From the NCBI GenBank assembly GCA_020631735.1, contig CM036168.1, forward strand, positions 96,638,932-96,702,931: a DNA stretch of 64,000 nucleotides. The letters run 5' to 3'. The DNA is from Saccharum officinarum. Lineage: Eukaryota > Streptophyta > Magnoliopsida > Poales > Poaceae. The notes beneath the pieces are model-generated. The model did no database searches. It saw nothing but the letters and a program-made list of their open reading frames with translations, and was not told where the DNA came from. Below, one piece after another: positions 32,224 to 43,440 of this stretch (position 1 is its first letter; each line of letters begins with the position of its first letter). The position numbers and the translations under genes are program-made.

Positions 32224-33765
32224 CTAGTTGTTTTGTTCCTCTGGAGCGATTGGCGTTTGCAACTGTTCTTGTTGTGGCAGCTGCTCTGCTTGCTCTGGGG
32301 CAGTTGGTGATTTCAACTGGTCAAGCGGTAGTGATGGCAATGGGGCTTCTAACAAGTCTTGCCCCTCTTGCTGAGGCAACGATTGTCGCAACTCATCCTG
32401 TGGCTGCGGTGGTGGCAATAGAGACTCTGGTGGATGTGAGTGCTGGTGTTGATCATCTTGCCAAACCCAAACAATATCCTTCAGTGCTGGCCTTATCTCC
32501 TCTTTCACTAGCTTTTGATACTCCATCGTGTCCCCGTTGGTCTTCTTCAACTCAACTAAGAGCAAAGAAGGGGCAACCTCAAAAATCTCTGCATCAAGCT
32601 CAAGCACACCCTTCTTTCCTTCCTTTGGAGCTGCCAACTTCAAGATCCCATTTTCTTTCTTCTTGACCTTTAGCTTTAAGCGTTTGGAGAGCTCCTTCAG
32701 CTTTGTAAATACTGTTGTTACAGGCTGCCTGGTAGTAAATCTCTCTTCCCTGCGACCATACTTATCTTCAAAAAACCCAGAGAGATTAAAACCTGTTGAG
32801 AGAGAGATGATGTCAAATGCATTCAAGTTTGGGAGGCTTAATGGCCCTTGATTTCCCTCAGACGTACTGCACTCTGTTGAGCCAGAAGTTGGACCTTCAC
32901 CTGTACAAGTATTCTCACTTGTTTCGGCCTCATTTTTCTTTGCATGTACTTCAACCGGTTTTCTGTACCAAGCACTCCTCTTTATCCTCGCGATAGAAAT
33001 TCTAGTGCTTGGATCTGGATCGAGGATTTTATATAGCAGATCCTTCAGCTCAGTTGAGAAAATACGAGGGCATCTAAACTCGGCTCTGGAAATCTTCCTG
33101 TACATCTCTATCAAATTTGTGTCATGGAAAGGAAGGTAACCAGCCACAAGCACAAAAAGAATTACTCCACAAGACCATATATCTGTTTTTGCACCATCAT
33201 AACCTTTTCTGCTCAGCACTTCAGGAGCAACATAAGCTGGAGTTCCACATGTGGTATGCAGGAGACCATCTTGCCTCTTGGACTCAGCTAGAGCACTCAG
33301 ACCAAAATCTGAGACTTTAAGGTTTTCGTTCTCATCAAGTAGAAGGTTTTCGGGCTTCAAGTCACGGTGATAGACACCTCGACTGTGGCAATAATCAACA
33401 GCACTGATCAATTGGTGGAAATATTTCCTCGCAGCATCCTCACTGAGCTTTCCCCCCTTAGCAATTTTGTTAAAAAGCTCGCCACCTTTAGCATACTCCA
33501 AAACAAAATAAATCTTGCTCTTGCTAGCCATAACCTCAAAAAGCTGAAGAACATTTGGATGCTTCACTAACCTCATTATCGAGATCTCCCTCTTTATCTG
33601 CTCCATGAGCCCAACCTTCATGACCTTGTCCTTGTTAATCATCTTTATGGCAACAGCTTGGCTAGTAGTAAGATTACGAGCATAAAAGACCTTTGCAAAG
33701 GTTCCTTGTCCCAGCTGTTTACCGATTTCATAACGTCCCATCAAAATTGTCCTCCTACCATCCAT
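32224..33765 (-). CDS. CIPK: CBL-interacting serine/threonine protein kinase (CIPK, SnRK3 family)
   Basis: A 513-residue protein with one coding exon, as in the intron-poor CIPK clade. The kinase domain covers about residues 12-267: glycine loop LGQGTFAKV (18-26), ATP-binding Lys41 in AIK, catalytic HRDLKPEN (133-140), DFG (153-155) and APE (180-182). An activation loop with [13 protein letters not shown] lies between. The regulatory domain has the NAF/FISL motif [18 protein letters not shown] (315-332), which binds calcium-loaded CBL proteins and represses the kinase, then a PPI region near [18 protein letters not shown] for PP2C phosphatases. The family phosphorylates ion channels and transporters in salt, potassium and nitrate signalling. 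Unusual here is a tail of about 75 residues (437-513) rich in Gln, Pro and Leu; most CIPKs end near residue 440. The start is the first ATG of the conserved N-terminus ([19 protein letters not shown]). Which CIPK number it is cannot be settled by eye. Confidence 0.95.
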   Translation of the reverse strand: MDGRRTILMGRYEIGKQLGQGTFAKVFYARNLTTSQAVAIKMINKDKVMKVGLMEQIKREISIMRLVKHPNVLQLFEVMASKSKIYFVLEYAKGGELFNKIAKGGKLSEDAARKYFHQLISAVDYCHSRGVYHRDLKPENLLLDENENLKVSDFGLSALAESKRQDGLLHTTCGTPAYVAPEVLSRKGYDGAKTDIWSCGVILFVLVAGYLPFHDTNLIEMYRKISRAEFRCPRIFSTELKDLLYKILDPDPSTRISIARIKRSAWYRKPVEVHAKKNEAETSENTCTGEGPTSGSTECSTSEGNQGPLSLPNLNAFDIISLSTGFNLSGFFEDKYGRREERFTTRQPVTTVFTKLKELSKRLKLKVKKKENGILKLAAPKEGKKGVLELDAEIFEVAPSLLLVELKKTNGDTMEYQKLVKEEIRPALKDIVWVWQDDQHQHSHPPESLLPPPQPQDELRQSLPQQEGQDLLEAPLPSLPLDQLKSPTAPEQAEQLPQQEQLQTPIAPEEQNN

Positions 33766-33774
33766 CGTATCAAA
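33766..33774 (-). other. CIPK: CIPK 5'UTR, part next to the start codon
   Basis: Nine bases between the proposed acceptor (TTGCATAG at 33775) and the ATG. Confidence 0.5.
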
Positions 33775-34837
33775 CTATGCAATGACAGTATAATGAACAA
33801 GCACCACGCCACTTATGAAAGAATGTAACAGATTTTAACCGTCGTCTCCAAGGTGATGGCCAACAAATATAAAGGCCTTCAATCTACTGTGCTTTAAATC
33901 ATTGAAGAGAAGAACAGTATCAGCATGAAGCCCATGCTCATGAGAAGCCAGAGGCCGAATCTTGTTTGCACAAAAGATTTTCCCGTTGTTTTGCAGGCAC
34001 ATTTTTCAGCATTCCCAAGTCTTCTTCCTCTACAGTCTACAGGTTTAAAACTGCCAATAGGAACAATTTGATTAGGATATATAGACATAGATGTAGTGAC
34101 AATCATGATTTCTGGTCAGATGTTAAACAGGTACTTTACTGACTAGGGAACATCAGATGAACTTCATTGCATTATGGCTCTACCACCAAAATTGCATTAT
34201 TTATGGGTTAAAAGTCTTGAAGACCGCGTATGATCTAATCAGCTCGACCGATTTGAACAAGAATTACATGTTTCAGACACATAACATCAGCCACAATAGC
34301 CATGGTCATATGATGGTTTTCAAGATAAAATGCTCCAGTTTCAGTGTTTTTATGAAACAATATCAGTAATCCTCCCCAATTCTATGTCGTAGCAACACAA
34401 AGCTGACTTCTAGCAAATCAAGAAAATACAAACAACTCCATCAAGACAAATCTAAAGTTCACAAAAACAGCTTCCAGAAGCAGGGTCGGACTCAGACATA
34501 GTGTGGGGGCATGTGGGTTCAGTTGAGCCCCTGAATTTTTGAAACTTCAAATGCACTTGGACCTTGATGAAAAGACCTATGTCTTCAACTAAGGTCGATG
34601 ACGCGCGATCTAAAGAGCAAGGATAACCCAATCCAATCGGGCAAACCCTGGGATAAATGGATTAGATTGCTACTCCACTCCGCCAGGCGGCAACAACAGG
34701 ATCAGGTGACGGAAAGGAAGTATGATTTGGACCCGGTTGGTCGTTGCTCACAGCATGTATCAAAAATAAGATCGCGTACAGGTACAGCTAAACTCATTCC
34801 CAGGACGATTCCACCCAAGCAGGTTAGGGTTGCTTAC
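33775..34837 (-). other. CIPK: Proposed 5'UTR intron of CIPK, 1063 bp
   Basis: Donor CTG|GTAAGC at 34837 and acceptor CATTGCATAG at 33775. Intron-poor-clade CIPK genes often have a leader intron, and the sequence changes from GC-rich leader to AT-rich at the donor. Not proven without transcript data. Confidence 0.5.
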
Positions 34838-35060
34838 CAGCAAAGCAGAACAACTCAAATGTCGAATCCGGATGGATCTCGACTCCATCCCTACGTAAAC
34901 CCACCAGCAGCACCGCCGCCTGGCTCGCCTGCTACGGAGCTCGATCTCGCGAGAGAGGCGGAGACGGATGCCTCCGATTTCGTCCCGAGTCAGTTGAGCT
35001 CCCAGGCAGCAACAACGGCAGACGATTCGGTCCCTCGTTGAGCTCCCTGGCAGCAACAGT
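34838..35060 (-). promoter_or_regulatory. CIPK: CIPK leader exon and core promoter region (approximate)
   Basis: GC-rich, CT-containing sequence directly upstream of the proposed donor. I cannot fix the transcription start; no clear TATA box was found. The plus-strand open frame over the same bases has no domain and is taken as chance. Confidence 0.35.
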
Positions 35061-36453
35061 AGATGTTAACTTGGGGTTCCTGTGCGGCTGTGCCGTCTAG
35101 AGGATGCTGGGAAACCTGGCCCTCGGATCAGAACCCCTCGGGATCTTCTGATTCCGGCCGCACAGCACGCGTTTGTTTTGGCGGCGCGCGGAGCAGCGCT
35201 TCCGCGACGGCGACGCAAGTGGGCGGCCGTGGTCGACGCCCACCGTCGTGGTGACAGTTGAGGCTGAGGGAGGGAGTGGACGTTTATGCCCCTGGAGGAC
35301 TGGACTGGACGCGAGGGATCTAACTACTGGTCGGCGGGTCGGCCTGTCATAGACAGAGACAGGCGAGTATCGATTGCTCTGCTCGTGGGGACAGCATGCG
35401 CAACAGGGACGGGAGCGGAGAAGCCAGGGTGCGAAGCGATGGAAGCATGAGGAGCAGAGAAAACAAAAGGGCAGCAAAGGCGATCGAGGCATGAGCTGTC
35501 GTGCCGTGGTAGTGCCACCCACGCCACCTCACCTCACCTCACTGGACGGACGAGGCCCTCCGCCGCGCCGTGTCCCGCGGCCTCGACCCGCGAGGCGTAC
35601 GCGTATCATTGCCGCGGCCCGCTGCGCTGGCGGCAGCCAGGTGTCGACAGGTGTGCTGGCTGGCGCCTAATTCACGGCCGTCCTCTTTTGGTGGTCAGTT
35701 CAGGTTCAGCCCCGTAGGCGCGTAGCGATAGAGAGCTAGCTGCTGTAAGTGCTAACGCTGACGCAGCAACGATTACGACGCCTTCGGTTGTTTTGGCCCG
35801 GCCGTTGCTAACTTTCCGTGGCGTGCTTGGCAGAAATTGTTTGTTGAACACATCCTTTGTTTAGTACTAGCAATTAAGCTTGTTGGTTCAAGGTTTTGAG
35901 CGGTTTAGGCGGTTTGGGTTAAGCGGTTTAGACGGGTTCACACCATTTACATTCATGTTTGCTAGGCTTGCACACCGGAGTACAGGTACCGAACTGAAAA
36001 TCAACAGCGTACGGGTACCGCACTGAAAAACACACCACGAGCCACACTCCAAAGCTTCACCAATCACCTCTCGCTTGCCTTGAGAGTTGCGACGGCGGCA
36101 CTCCTACTCGCGGCCTCGCAGAACAGAGCAGCAGGTTGCCCTGACCGATGACGTTCGCCAGTGTCAGGCTGGAGCAGTGGCGGACCTACAGGGTATGCCG
36201 GGCCGGCATACCCTGGCCCAACAGCAGGCGTAGTATACTCCAGGAGTATGTAAAAAAATGCTAGCTGATTGGACGCCACTCTAGGCACCAGCTGACCAGC
36301 TCCACGCCCGCTCGGTAAATGGCAACGCGCATGCCCGCTCGGTAAATGGCAACGTCTCTCGGTCTTCCCTCGGCTCGAGAATCGAGTTTCTCCATCAAGA
36401 TAGTGGTCCCACAATCCACAGACCACAGTGGCAGAGGCGCACAGCCGATCCAG
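35061..36453. other. CIPK upstream region and intergenic DNA
   Basis: GC-rich to about 35660, then mixed. GGCGGTTTGGGTTAAGCGG-type repeats lie at 35895-35935. A CAGTGGCGGACC at 36175 resembles the hAT-type end seen at 46587 but no partner end was found. At 36309-36357 a CCGCTCGGTAAATGGCAACG phrase is duplicated. No gene. Confidence 0.4.
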
Positions 36454-36696
36454 GGCTACGTTTAGATGCTGAAAAAATTTCAACCCGATAAATAGTACCA
36501 CTTTCGTCTTATTTGACAAATATTGTCCAATCATGGACCAACTAGGCTCAAAAGATTCATCTCGTGATTTTCAACTAAACTGTGTAATTAGTTATTTTTT
36601 TTACCTACATTTACTATTTTATGCATGGGTCCAAAGATTGATGTGATGGAGAGAGTGAAAAATTTTCAACTTTTAGAGTGCATCTAAACAAGGCCC
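36454..36696. mobile_element. MITE, same superfamily as 23015
   Basis: GGCTACGTTTAGATGC at the left and GCATCTAAACAAGGCCC at the right are inverted. The interior has ACCAACTAGGCTCAAAAGATTCATCTCG, the inverse wording of the family core. Confidence 0.75.
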
Positions 36697-37074
36697 AGGT
36701 AATTCTATTCTATAGCCTACAGGCAGCAGCAGCACGGGCACGGAGGCTCCACCGCGTCGCTCTCCGGCTTTGCGCGATTGGCGATCAGCAGCGGCGTCCG
36801 GCCGTCCGGGAGTAGAGCAGCCAGCCTACACCCTGCTGCCTCTGGGGCCTGTCCCCTGCCGGCCTGCCGCACAGCACGCTGCACGCGACTGCGGACTGCT
36901 ACTCGAACGGGAGCAGACGTCCGACGACGACGACGAGAGGTCGGGCAGCTTGCAACTTCCCTTGCCGGCCTGCCGCCTGCCCATCGTGGAGTCAGGTTTG
37001 GTGCTTGCTGCTGAATTATTTCTTTCTTTCTTTTTTTTTTCTTTTCTAGCGTAAATAATTACTTGCACATAATT
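36697..37074. other. Intergenic, no gene supported
   Basis: GC-rich from 36720 to 36990 with short chance open frames, then a T-run. Nothing recognised. Confidence 0.4.
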
Positions 37075-37182
37075 ATTTGTGTATTGGGAGATTAGTCAGA
37101 TCAGTGATCAATTATCACTAGATTAAGGATTTGTGTATTGGGAGATTAGTCAGATCAGTGATCAATTATCACTAGATTAAGG
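37075..37182 (+). repeat. Perfect tandem duplication of 54 bp
   Basis: ATTTGTGTATTGGGAGATTA opens both copies (37075 and 37129) and all 54 positions agree by eye. Confidence 0.9.
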
Positions 37183-37994
37183 ATTCGTACGCAGTTCGCC
37201 CAACCATATGCTTTAAAGATGATATAAGACATTTATGTTATTCAAAAAGCAACAGATAAATAAGTCAGACAAGTGGTCTTTTAAGTCTCTTTTATGGCTA
37301 TATTCTAAACTATTTATATTTCATTTTAACTATTTATATCGTAATTGTTGTTGTTTCTAGCTTAACCTTTGAATTTAAGGTTTATCATGTTATTTAATGC
37401 ACGCGGTTTTACCAAATTGGAATATGGTTTTACCGAACTGCATATAGAAATTTTTATATGACATACCCTTACACCTGTTATCACTTGTATTAGTAGATGC
37501 TAAGCTAAGAGCATAAGAGTAGTTATCTAACGTGCATTACCTATTCTCCTTGCACCATACATTTGAAAAATTATCTTGTCTGATGTCTCACATACTGGTT
37601 ATCATCCTCATCGATGTCCAAATTATTATCTACTGTAAGGCCTTGCTCGGGATTAGTAGTATTTGTTTGCTCATACACGCAATAATTACTAATTAAGTAT
37701 ATTTCTCCCGTGTTCATATTATCTTTTTAAAAAATGTTGGATGTGTCCTCTATGGGATCACTCGTTTCACCCTTTTTTATTTTCTAACTACTAACGACAT
37801 CATTTATAGAAGACGTGTGCTGGAATTTTTAAACAATGAGCATCCCCACAACCTCATGCACCAAAAAAGCAGAAATAACACACACATTGCTCCTAGCTAC
37901 GTGCCCTCTCATACAGCAATGCGCTGATAAGCTCTGCCTGCAGTCTTACTCTATTCTAGTTTCACGTGCGTGTTAGCTCATCCGGGTGTAGTTA
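37183..37994. other. AT-rich intergenic DNA
   Basis: No gene or repeat boundary recognised. Confidence 0.4.
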
Positions 37995-38255
37995 GGCCTC
38001 GTTTAGATACCTAAATTCTCCCTAAATTTCACTATGCAAAAAGAAGATTCCCCATCACATCAAAATACCGGCACATGCATGAAGTATTAAATGTAGCTGA
38101 AATCAAAAACTAATTATACAGTTTTGTTATACTTTGCGAGACGAATATTTTGAGCCTAATTAATCAATGTTTGGACAATTAGTACTAAATAAAAACAAAA
38201 TTGCTACAGTGCAGCACAGTGCAGTACAGTAATTTTGGATGCCCTGAATCGGGCA
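37995..38255. mobile_element. MITE, same superfamily as 23015 (diverged 3' end)
   Basis: GGCCTCGTTTAGATACC at the left, with the family core GCGAGACGAATATTTTGAGCC and GCTACAGT inside. The right end is degraded (GGATGCCCTGAATCGGGC). Confidence 0.65.
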
Positions 38256-39734
38256 TGTAAACTAGGCCTACTTCCAAATACATGCATACATGCAGTTGCT
38301 TTTATTCCAAATACTGTGAGCGTGAAAAAATCTATGTGGGGGCACAGGCATGCATGCAGTCAGCCAATCATAACTTTTAACGGGGACAAGCGAATGCAGG
38401 CGTTGCAAATACACGGGTTTTACGGCTACTAGCGTGAAAGAGTACTACCCCCAAGCCCCAACATACTACTCATACACCGTATACATACTGACATACAAGG
38501 GCCCTGACGGCTCAGGGGGCCGGGGCGGCCGCCCCGTTCACCCGCCCCAGGGCCGGGGCTGGCTGCCAGTGTAGGCCCCGGTGTGTCTACCGGCCAAAAA
38601 AATGAATGCTATGGCCACGAGGACGACGAGAGCAAACAGCAGCACGGCCAAGGGCCAATCTCGTTATCTCAAGGGAAAAGTTCACGTCAACTCCTTAACT
38701 TTTATGAAAGTCCGTTTTTTTCTTAAACTTTAAAACCGAGCAAAACACCTCTCTCAACTTTTAAAACCGTTCACCTTACCTCTCTGACCTGTTACAAGCG
38801 GTTTTTAAGGCGGTTTTATTTTTTTCTTTTTATTTATTTTGGCTAAATCTTTGAAAAATCATAGTAAGTCATAGAAAAATCATAAAATAGAAAATCTAAT
38901 TTTGTTGGACTCCACATAAGTAGATCTACACAGTGAACATATAATATGGTATGCTTTAGGACAAAGTTATTGTTGTAGCTTTATATCTATGTTTTACTGT
39001 AATTAAATGGAATAATTCATAACTGCAGTTTATATGGTCCAATTGTGATGAAATTTTTATGGTGAGCTAATTATTGTATGCTTAAACTGTAGTAAAAATT
39101 TCATACTCATTGGATCATGTATAACTTAGTTATAGATTTTATTTTGATTTATGCTTGTTAATTTCATACTCATTGGATCATGTATAACGGTTCTAGTGGT
39201 TTCCTGCAGAATGAGCCCAACCCACGTCAACTGTAGAGGTGGTCGCACCCAAAGCTCCCCTGGCGCACCAGGAGGCAGGGCAGGCCTTGCTTCTAGATGA
39301 ACAATCTTCACTTCAGCGCCTAATGAAAGACGGCCCACGGATACAACTCGCGCGCTTTCTTCCTCACCTACAGGCAACGGCCCGGCAGAGACCGGCTGTA
39401 GTATCCGAAAGACCATACCCCTTTTGCCAATTGGAAATATATATAACAATTAGTATAATATATAATTCACATATTATTCTAACTCACCAATCCAATTGCG
39501 ATAATGATACCTATAGGGTGTCCGTCCATCCGGACCTCGGTCCACCCGCGTCGCCCGCTCGACCCATTGATTCGCACATGAAAAATATCAGCGACCGATC
39601 TCTCTCTCGTGCCTCCCTGCCTTCACTTTTCTCTCTCACGCGTGCCTCCAGCGCTCCTCCCTCCCTCTCTCTCCGGTGTGGGCGAGCATCCCGGCGGGTG
39701 GCTCCTCCCTGCCTCTGCTTTTCTCTCTTGTGTG
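38256..39734. other. Intergenic repeats without clear ends
   Basis: Includes a GC-rich CCGGGGCGGCCGCCCC hairpin (38519-38537) and a stretch at 38690-38830 of the type AACTTTTAAAACCG. ATTTCATACTCATTGGATCATGTATAA occurs twice (39091 and 39161). No gene. Confidence 0.4.
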
Positions 39735-40215
39735 TAAGGCTGGACGAAAAACTCGAAGCTCGTTAGCTCGCTCGGCTCGTGGCTGGCTCGGCTCAGCTCG
39801 GCTCGTTAGGATAACGAGCCGAGCCGAGCCAGGATTTTAGCTCGTTAGCTATAACGAGCCAACTCGAGCTGGCTCGTGAGCCGCTCGCGAGCCAAACGAG
39901 CCGTAGTTTAGAGAAAAAATCATCATAACTTATATTAGTTTTGTATTACTTCATGTTTTGCACTTCACAAATAGATAATATGTAGCTCATATGAATCGAT
40001 TTAAGCTATTGAATATATGATTTAGATAAATACAAATATTATATTTTGTATCCTGGCTCGCGAGCCTAACGAGCCAGCTCGAGCTCGTAACGAGCCGAGC
40101 CGAGCTGGCTTTCTGGCTCGTTAAGATAACGAGCCGAGCCGAGCTGGCTCGTTATCCTAACGAGCCAGAACGAGCCGAGCCGAGCCGAGCCGAGCCAGCT
40201 CGTTTACCAGCCTTA
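39735..40215. mobile_element. hAT-type element made of GAGCC/GGCTC repeats
   Basis: TAAGGCTGG at the left and CCAGCCTTA at the right. A perfect 8 bp duplication CTTGTGTG lies at 39727-39734 and 40216-40223. Both ends are dense in CGAGCCGAGCC and its complement around an AT-rich centre (39905-40050), so the strand can fold on itself almost completely. Confidence 0.85.
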
Positions 40216-40535
40216 CTTGTGTGCCTCCAACACTCCTCCCTCCCCCTCTCTCTCTTTGCGGTGCGGGCGAGCATCTCGGTGCGACGGGGCAGCGCCTCAG
40301 CGTGGCCTCTGCACGAGCGGGCCACGACGTGGAGGCCCGAGCGGTCCATGACACGGCGACGCAACGGCGCCAACAGCCCCGGTTACGGGCCAACCAGCGT
40401 GGTAGGGCCGGCATGAATGGCTCCCTGACGGATCTGACTCCCCTGTCCTAATCGTGCGGCTATTGCCTCCATGTTGCGTAATGTAGCCGCCGCCTACAAG
40501 CGCCGCTGGGATCCTGCCTCCGGTGAACACCACAC

Positions 40536-42475
40536 TGAAAGGTCCTAATATGGCTAGAGGGGGTGAATAACCTATTAAAATTGACAAGATTACTATAGCA
40601 ATTTGATTAGGATGACAAACGGCGTAACACAATTTTGCTCTAGTTCTACAAGGGTTGCAAGCCACCTATTTCACCAATTCTAGTTGCTAAAATCTCTAAG
40701 TCAATCAAAGGCTAAGTCACTACGAACTCTCAAAAGCTAGCTACGCTTAAGAGCTCAACTAGGTGAGAAACTACACTAGCAAAGATAATATAAGCTCTCA
40801 AAACTAATTACACTAAAGAGTTTGTTACAACTAGTTTGCGGAATGTAAATGGAGGGGATATGATCTTTATACCGCCACATAGGGGATGGACCAATCAATG
40901 AATATGAAGATCAATCACCGGGAGAAGTCAATCAACACAAGATGGACACAATGATTTTTCCTCCGAGGTTCACGTGCTTGCCGGCACGCTACGTCTCCGT
41001 TGTGTCGACCATCACTTCGTGGTTCGGCGGCTAATTGGCAATTCAAAGCCAAGCTCTCCAAGAGCACCGCAAAAACCTACCGCAAGCGAGGTAACTCGAT
41101 GACACGAGCAATTTACTAGAGCTACCTTGAGGCACTTCGCCGGGGAAGGTGCAACACCCCTCACAAGATCACCGGAGCCGGCCACGAACAATCACCAACA
41201 TGTGCCGGACCTCCACCATTGATCTAAGCCGTCTAGGTGGTGGCAACCACCAAGAGAAACAAGAAATCTGCAGCCACAATGATCCCCAAGTGCCACTAGA
41301 TGCAATCACTCAAGCAAATACACTAGGAATCACTCAATCTCACTTTGGATTCGCAATCAAGCAAGAGAGAAGAGTGGAAAGGAGTTTGCTTAGCTCAAAT
41401 GATGCTATCACAAGTAAGAATGACCAAGAGAGCTCCCTTGGAGTGGCCACCACATATTTATAAACCCCTCAAACAGATAGATCCATTAGGTTCTTACCGC
41501 AGCGTTTCACAGGGCGACCGGACGCACAGGTGGAATCGACCGGACGCAGCCCCAGCGTCCGGTTGCTACAGTCCAAGCGTACCGATGCCTGCCACGCGTC
41601 CCTGTTCAAACCTCGTTCATTCGATCTCAACTGTCAAAACATGGTCCCACGCCATTATAGATTGACTGGACTCACAAATCAAAGTGACCGGACTCACCAA
41701 CACGTGGCGTCCGGTCGAGTCCAGTAAGGGCCCAGAGACGTGAAATAGTGACTGCACGCGTCAGGTCAAGGGCAACCTGACGTGCCGGTGCGTCCGGTCG
41801 TTCTCTCTTTTCTCTAAGCACGGCCACGGTCACTAACCTAACGCGCAGGTCACACCCGACCAACGTCCGGTCATAACAGTGCTGACCCCGTGACTTTTCT
41901 GCAGTGAATGACCGGACGCGGCGCTGGAGTCAAGTCCAGTGTCCGGTCCAGTGACCATTTTCGCCTCTGTTTCTTCGCCGAATCCTGTCGAGCTTGTGCT
42001 GGAGTCTCCACTTTTCTCTTCCTCTCAAAACCCTTCCAAATGTGACAACCACCTTGTGCACGTGTGTTAGCATACTTTCACAAACATTTCCAAGGGTTAT
42101 GTTAGCTCTCCACTAGATCCTAATGCACATGCATGTAAGTCATTATCTAGTGGCACTTATGAGACCAAATAGCCAAAGAATTCCCTCTTTATAGTACGAC
42201 TATCGATCCTAAACGTGATCACACCCTCTATGGTGTCTTGATCACCAAAACCAAAACCGTAGCAATACCTTTGCCTTGATCTTCATCGGGTTTTGTTTTC
42301 TCTTTCTTCTTTTCCAAGTTGAGCACTTGATCATCATTTCATGTCCACCTTCCTCACCATGGACTTGAATCTTGCTCCACACTTGGATTGTACCAACCTC
42401 ATCTAATTCACACACTTAGCATAGAGGTTAGTACCAAGGTTTCATCAATTAGCCAAAACCAAACTAGGGCTTTTA
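40536..42475 (-). mobile_element. Solo LTR, 1940 bp, copia-type family A, inverted
   Basis: Read on the minus strand it begins TAAAAGCCCTAGTTTGG (TGAAAGCTCTATGTTTGG in the 6521 copy) and ends GACCTTTCA. CACAC flanks both sides (40531-40535, 42476-42480). Wording matches the 6521 copy along its length, including the border GGGGGTGAATA phrase. The interior (41510-41960) is rich in GACCGGACGC/GCGTCCGGTC rather than GACAGACG. Confidence 0.85.
41510..41960. repeat. Cluster of GACCGGACGC / GCGTCCGGTC motifs in the LTR
   Basis: About ten copies in both orientations at the position where the sister LTR has GACAGACG copies. Confidence 0.8.
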
Positions 42476-42499
42476 CACACGCTGAGGAGCCTCATTTCG

Positions 42500-42880
42500 T
42501 CCAAGTAGCAAGTAAATGTTGCGCTTCAAAAAGCATGTTGCCAGCGTATGTTTCAAGTGTTTCAGAGGTATGTTGCAAGTGTTTTATACGAATATTAAAA
42601 AACTAGATCGGGATATTGCATATGTTGCAATGACTGTACACATATGTTGCAAGTGTCTGTTCTAAATGTTTCATCTGCTTTTTTTCAGACTTATGTTGCA
42701 AGTGTGTTTATCTGGATGTTGCATGTGTTTTATGTGGATGTTGCACATATTTTGTAATGACTTTTCAAGCATTTTCAGGTGTTTTTACAAGTGTTTCAGA
42801 TGTATGTTGCAAGCGTTTCAACTGTTTCCAACATATGTTGTAAATGTTTCATTTGATCGTTTCAAAAGTAGATTGAGTGT
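42500..42880 (+). repeat. Degenerate array of ATGTTGCAAGTGTTT units
   Basis: ATGTTGCAAGTGTTT or close variants recur about ten times at irregular spacing (about 25-60 bp), often with TTTCA before or after. Likely the interior of an old transposon; no ends identified. Confidence 0.75.
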
Positions 42881-43269
42881 TGCATCTCCCTCCTCGCCTT
42901 CTGATACCTATGCCTCAGTGTCTCCTCCTCTTTTTGATACTAGTGATGTTTGGACGGTATGAGCCCACGTGGGGGCAGGCGGCATGGGTGGAGCGGATCG
43001 TTCGAGCAGCGTGAGATCTGAGCGGACAGGGCATGCGGCACATAGCAGGCGTAGGAAGTTGTGTCCGGACGTGAGTCTAGGGCCGGACGTCCGGGCGCTA
43101 GTAGCCTAACGCCCTGGCCGATCCAATTGTGAGCCAGATTGTACTCTATGCTATGATGAACACACAACTACAAGTGATTTGTATGAACTACTCTAGTAGT
43201 TACGATAATCTCTGAACAAGAAATCGAAAGACATGAACTTGCAAGCAGCGAAACCAATCAGGGTACCGC
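42881..43269. other. Intergenic, no gene supported
   Basis: A GC-rich stretch (42960-43110) contains CGGACGTCCGGGCGCTAG. No gene recognised. Confidence 0.4.
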
Positions 43270-43271
43270 TT

Positions 43272-43435
43272 ACGCCGGGGAACATGCGCGAGAAGCAGTG
43301 AAGCACGCAATGAGGTCAGCCGAGATGGGCGTGCCGCCGCAGTTCACCGTCTTCAACGTGGCCACACGGGCGGTCGCACCAGCGTCCTCCTCGGCGGCCT
43401 GCACGATGGCCTTTTGACTGGGCTTGAAGCCTGAA
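43272..43435 (-). pseudogene. Exon-like gene fragment, possibly acyl-activating (4CL-like) enzyme
   Basis: After a plausible acceptor (TTATTCAG) the frame reads GFKPSQKAIVQAAEEDAGA then LKTVNCGGTPISADLIACF, and after a shift FSRMFPG before a good donor (GTAAGC, 43272-43267 on the minus strand). GGTPIS with a preceding helix and a following FPG resembles the region around the GGAPL of AMP-binding/4CL-like enzymes, but the match is short and from memory. No neighbouring exons were found, so it is a gene fragment at most. Confidence 0.35.
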
Positions 43436-43440
43436 TAATT

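Noticed and set aside
34598..35041. 147-codon plus-strand open frame
   Set aside because: No domain; it lies over the likely CIPK leader on the other strand.
36175..36186. Possible hAT end CAGTGGCGGACC
   Set aside because: No inverse partner or 8 bp duplication found downstream.
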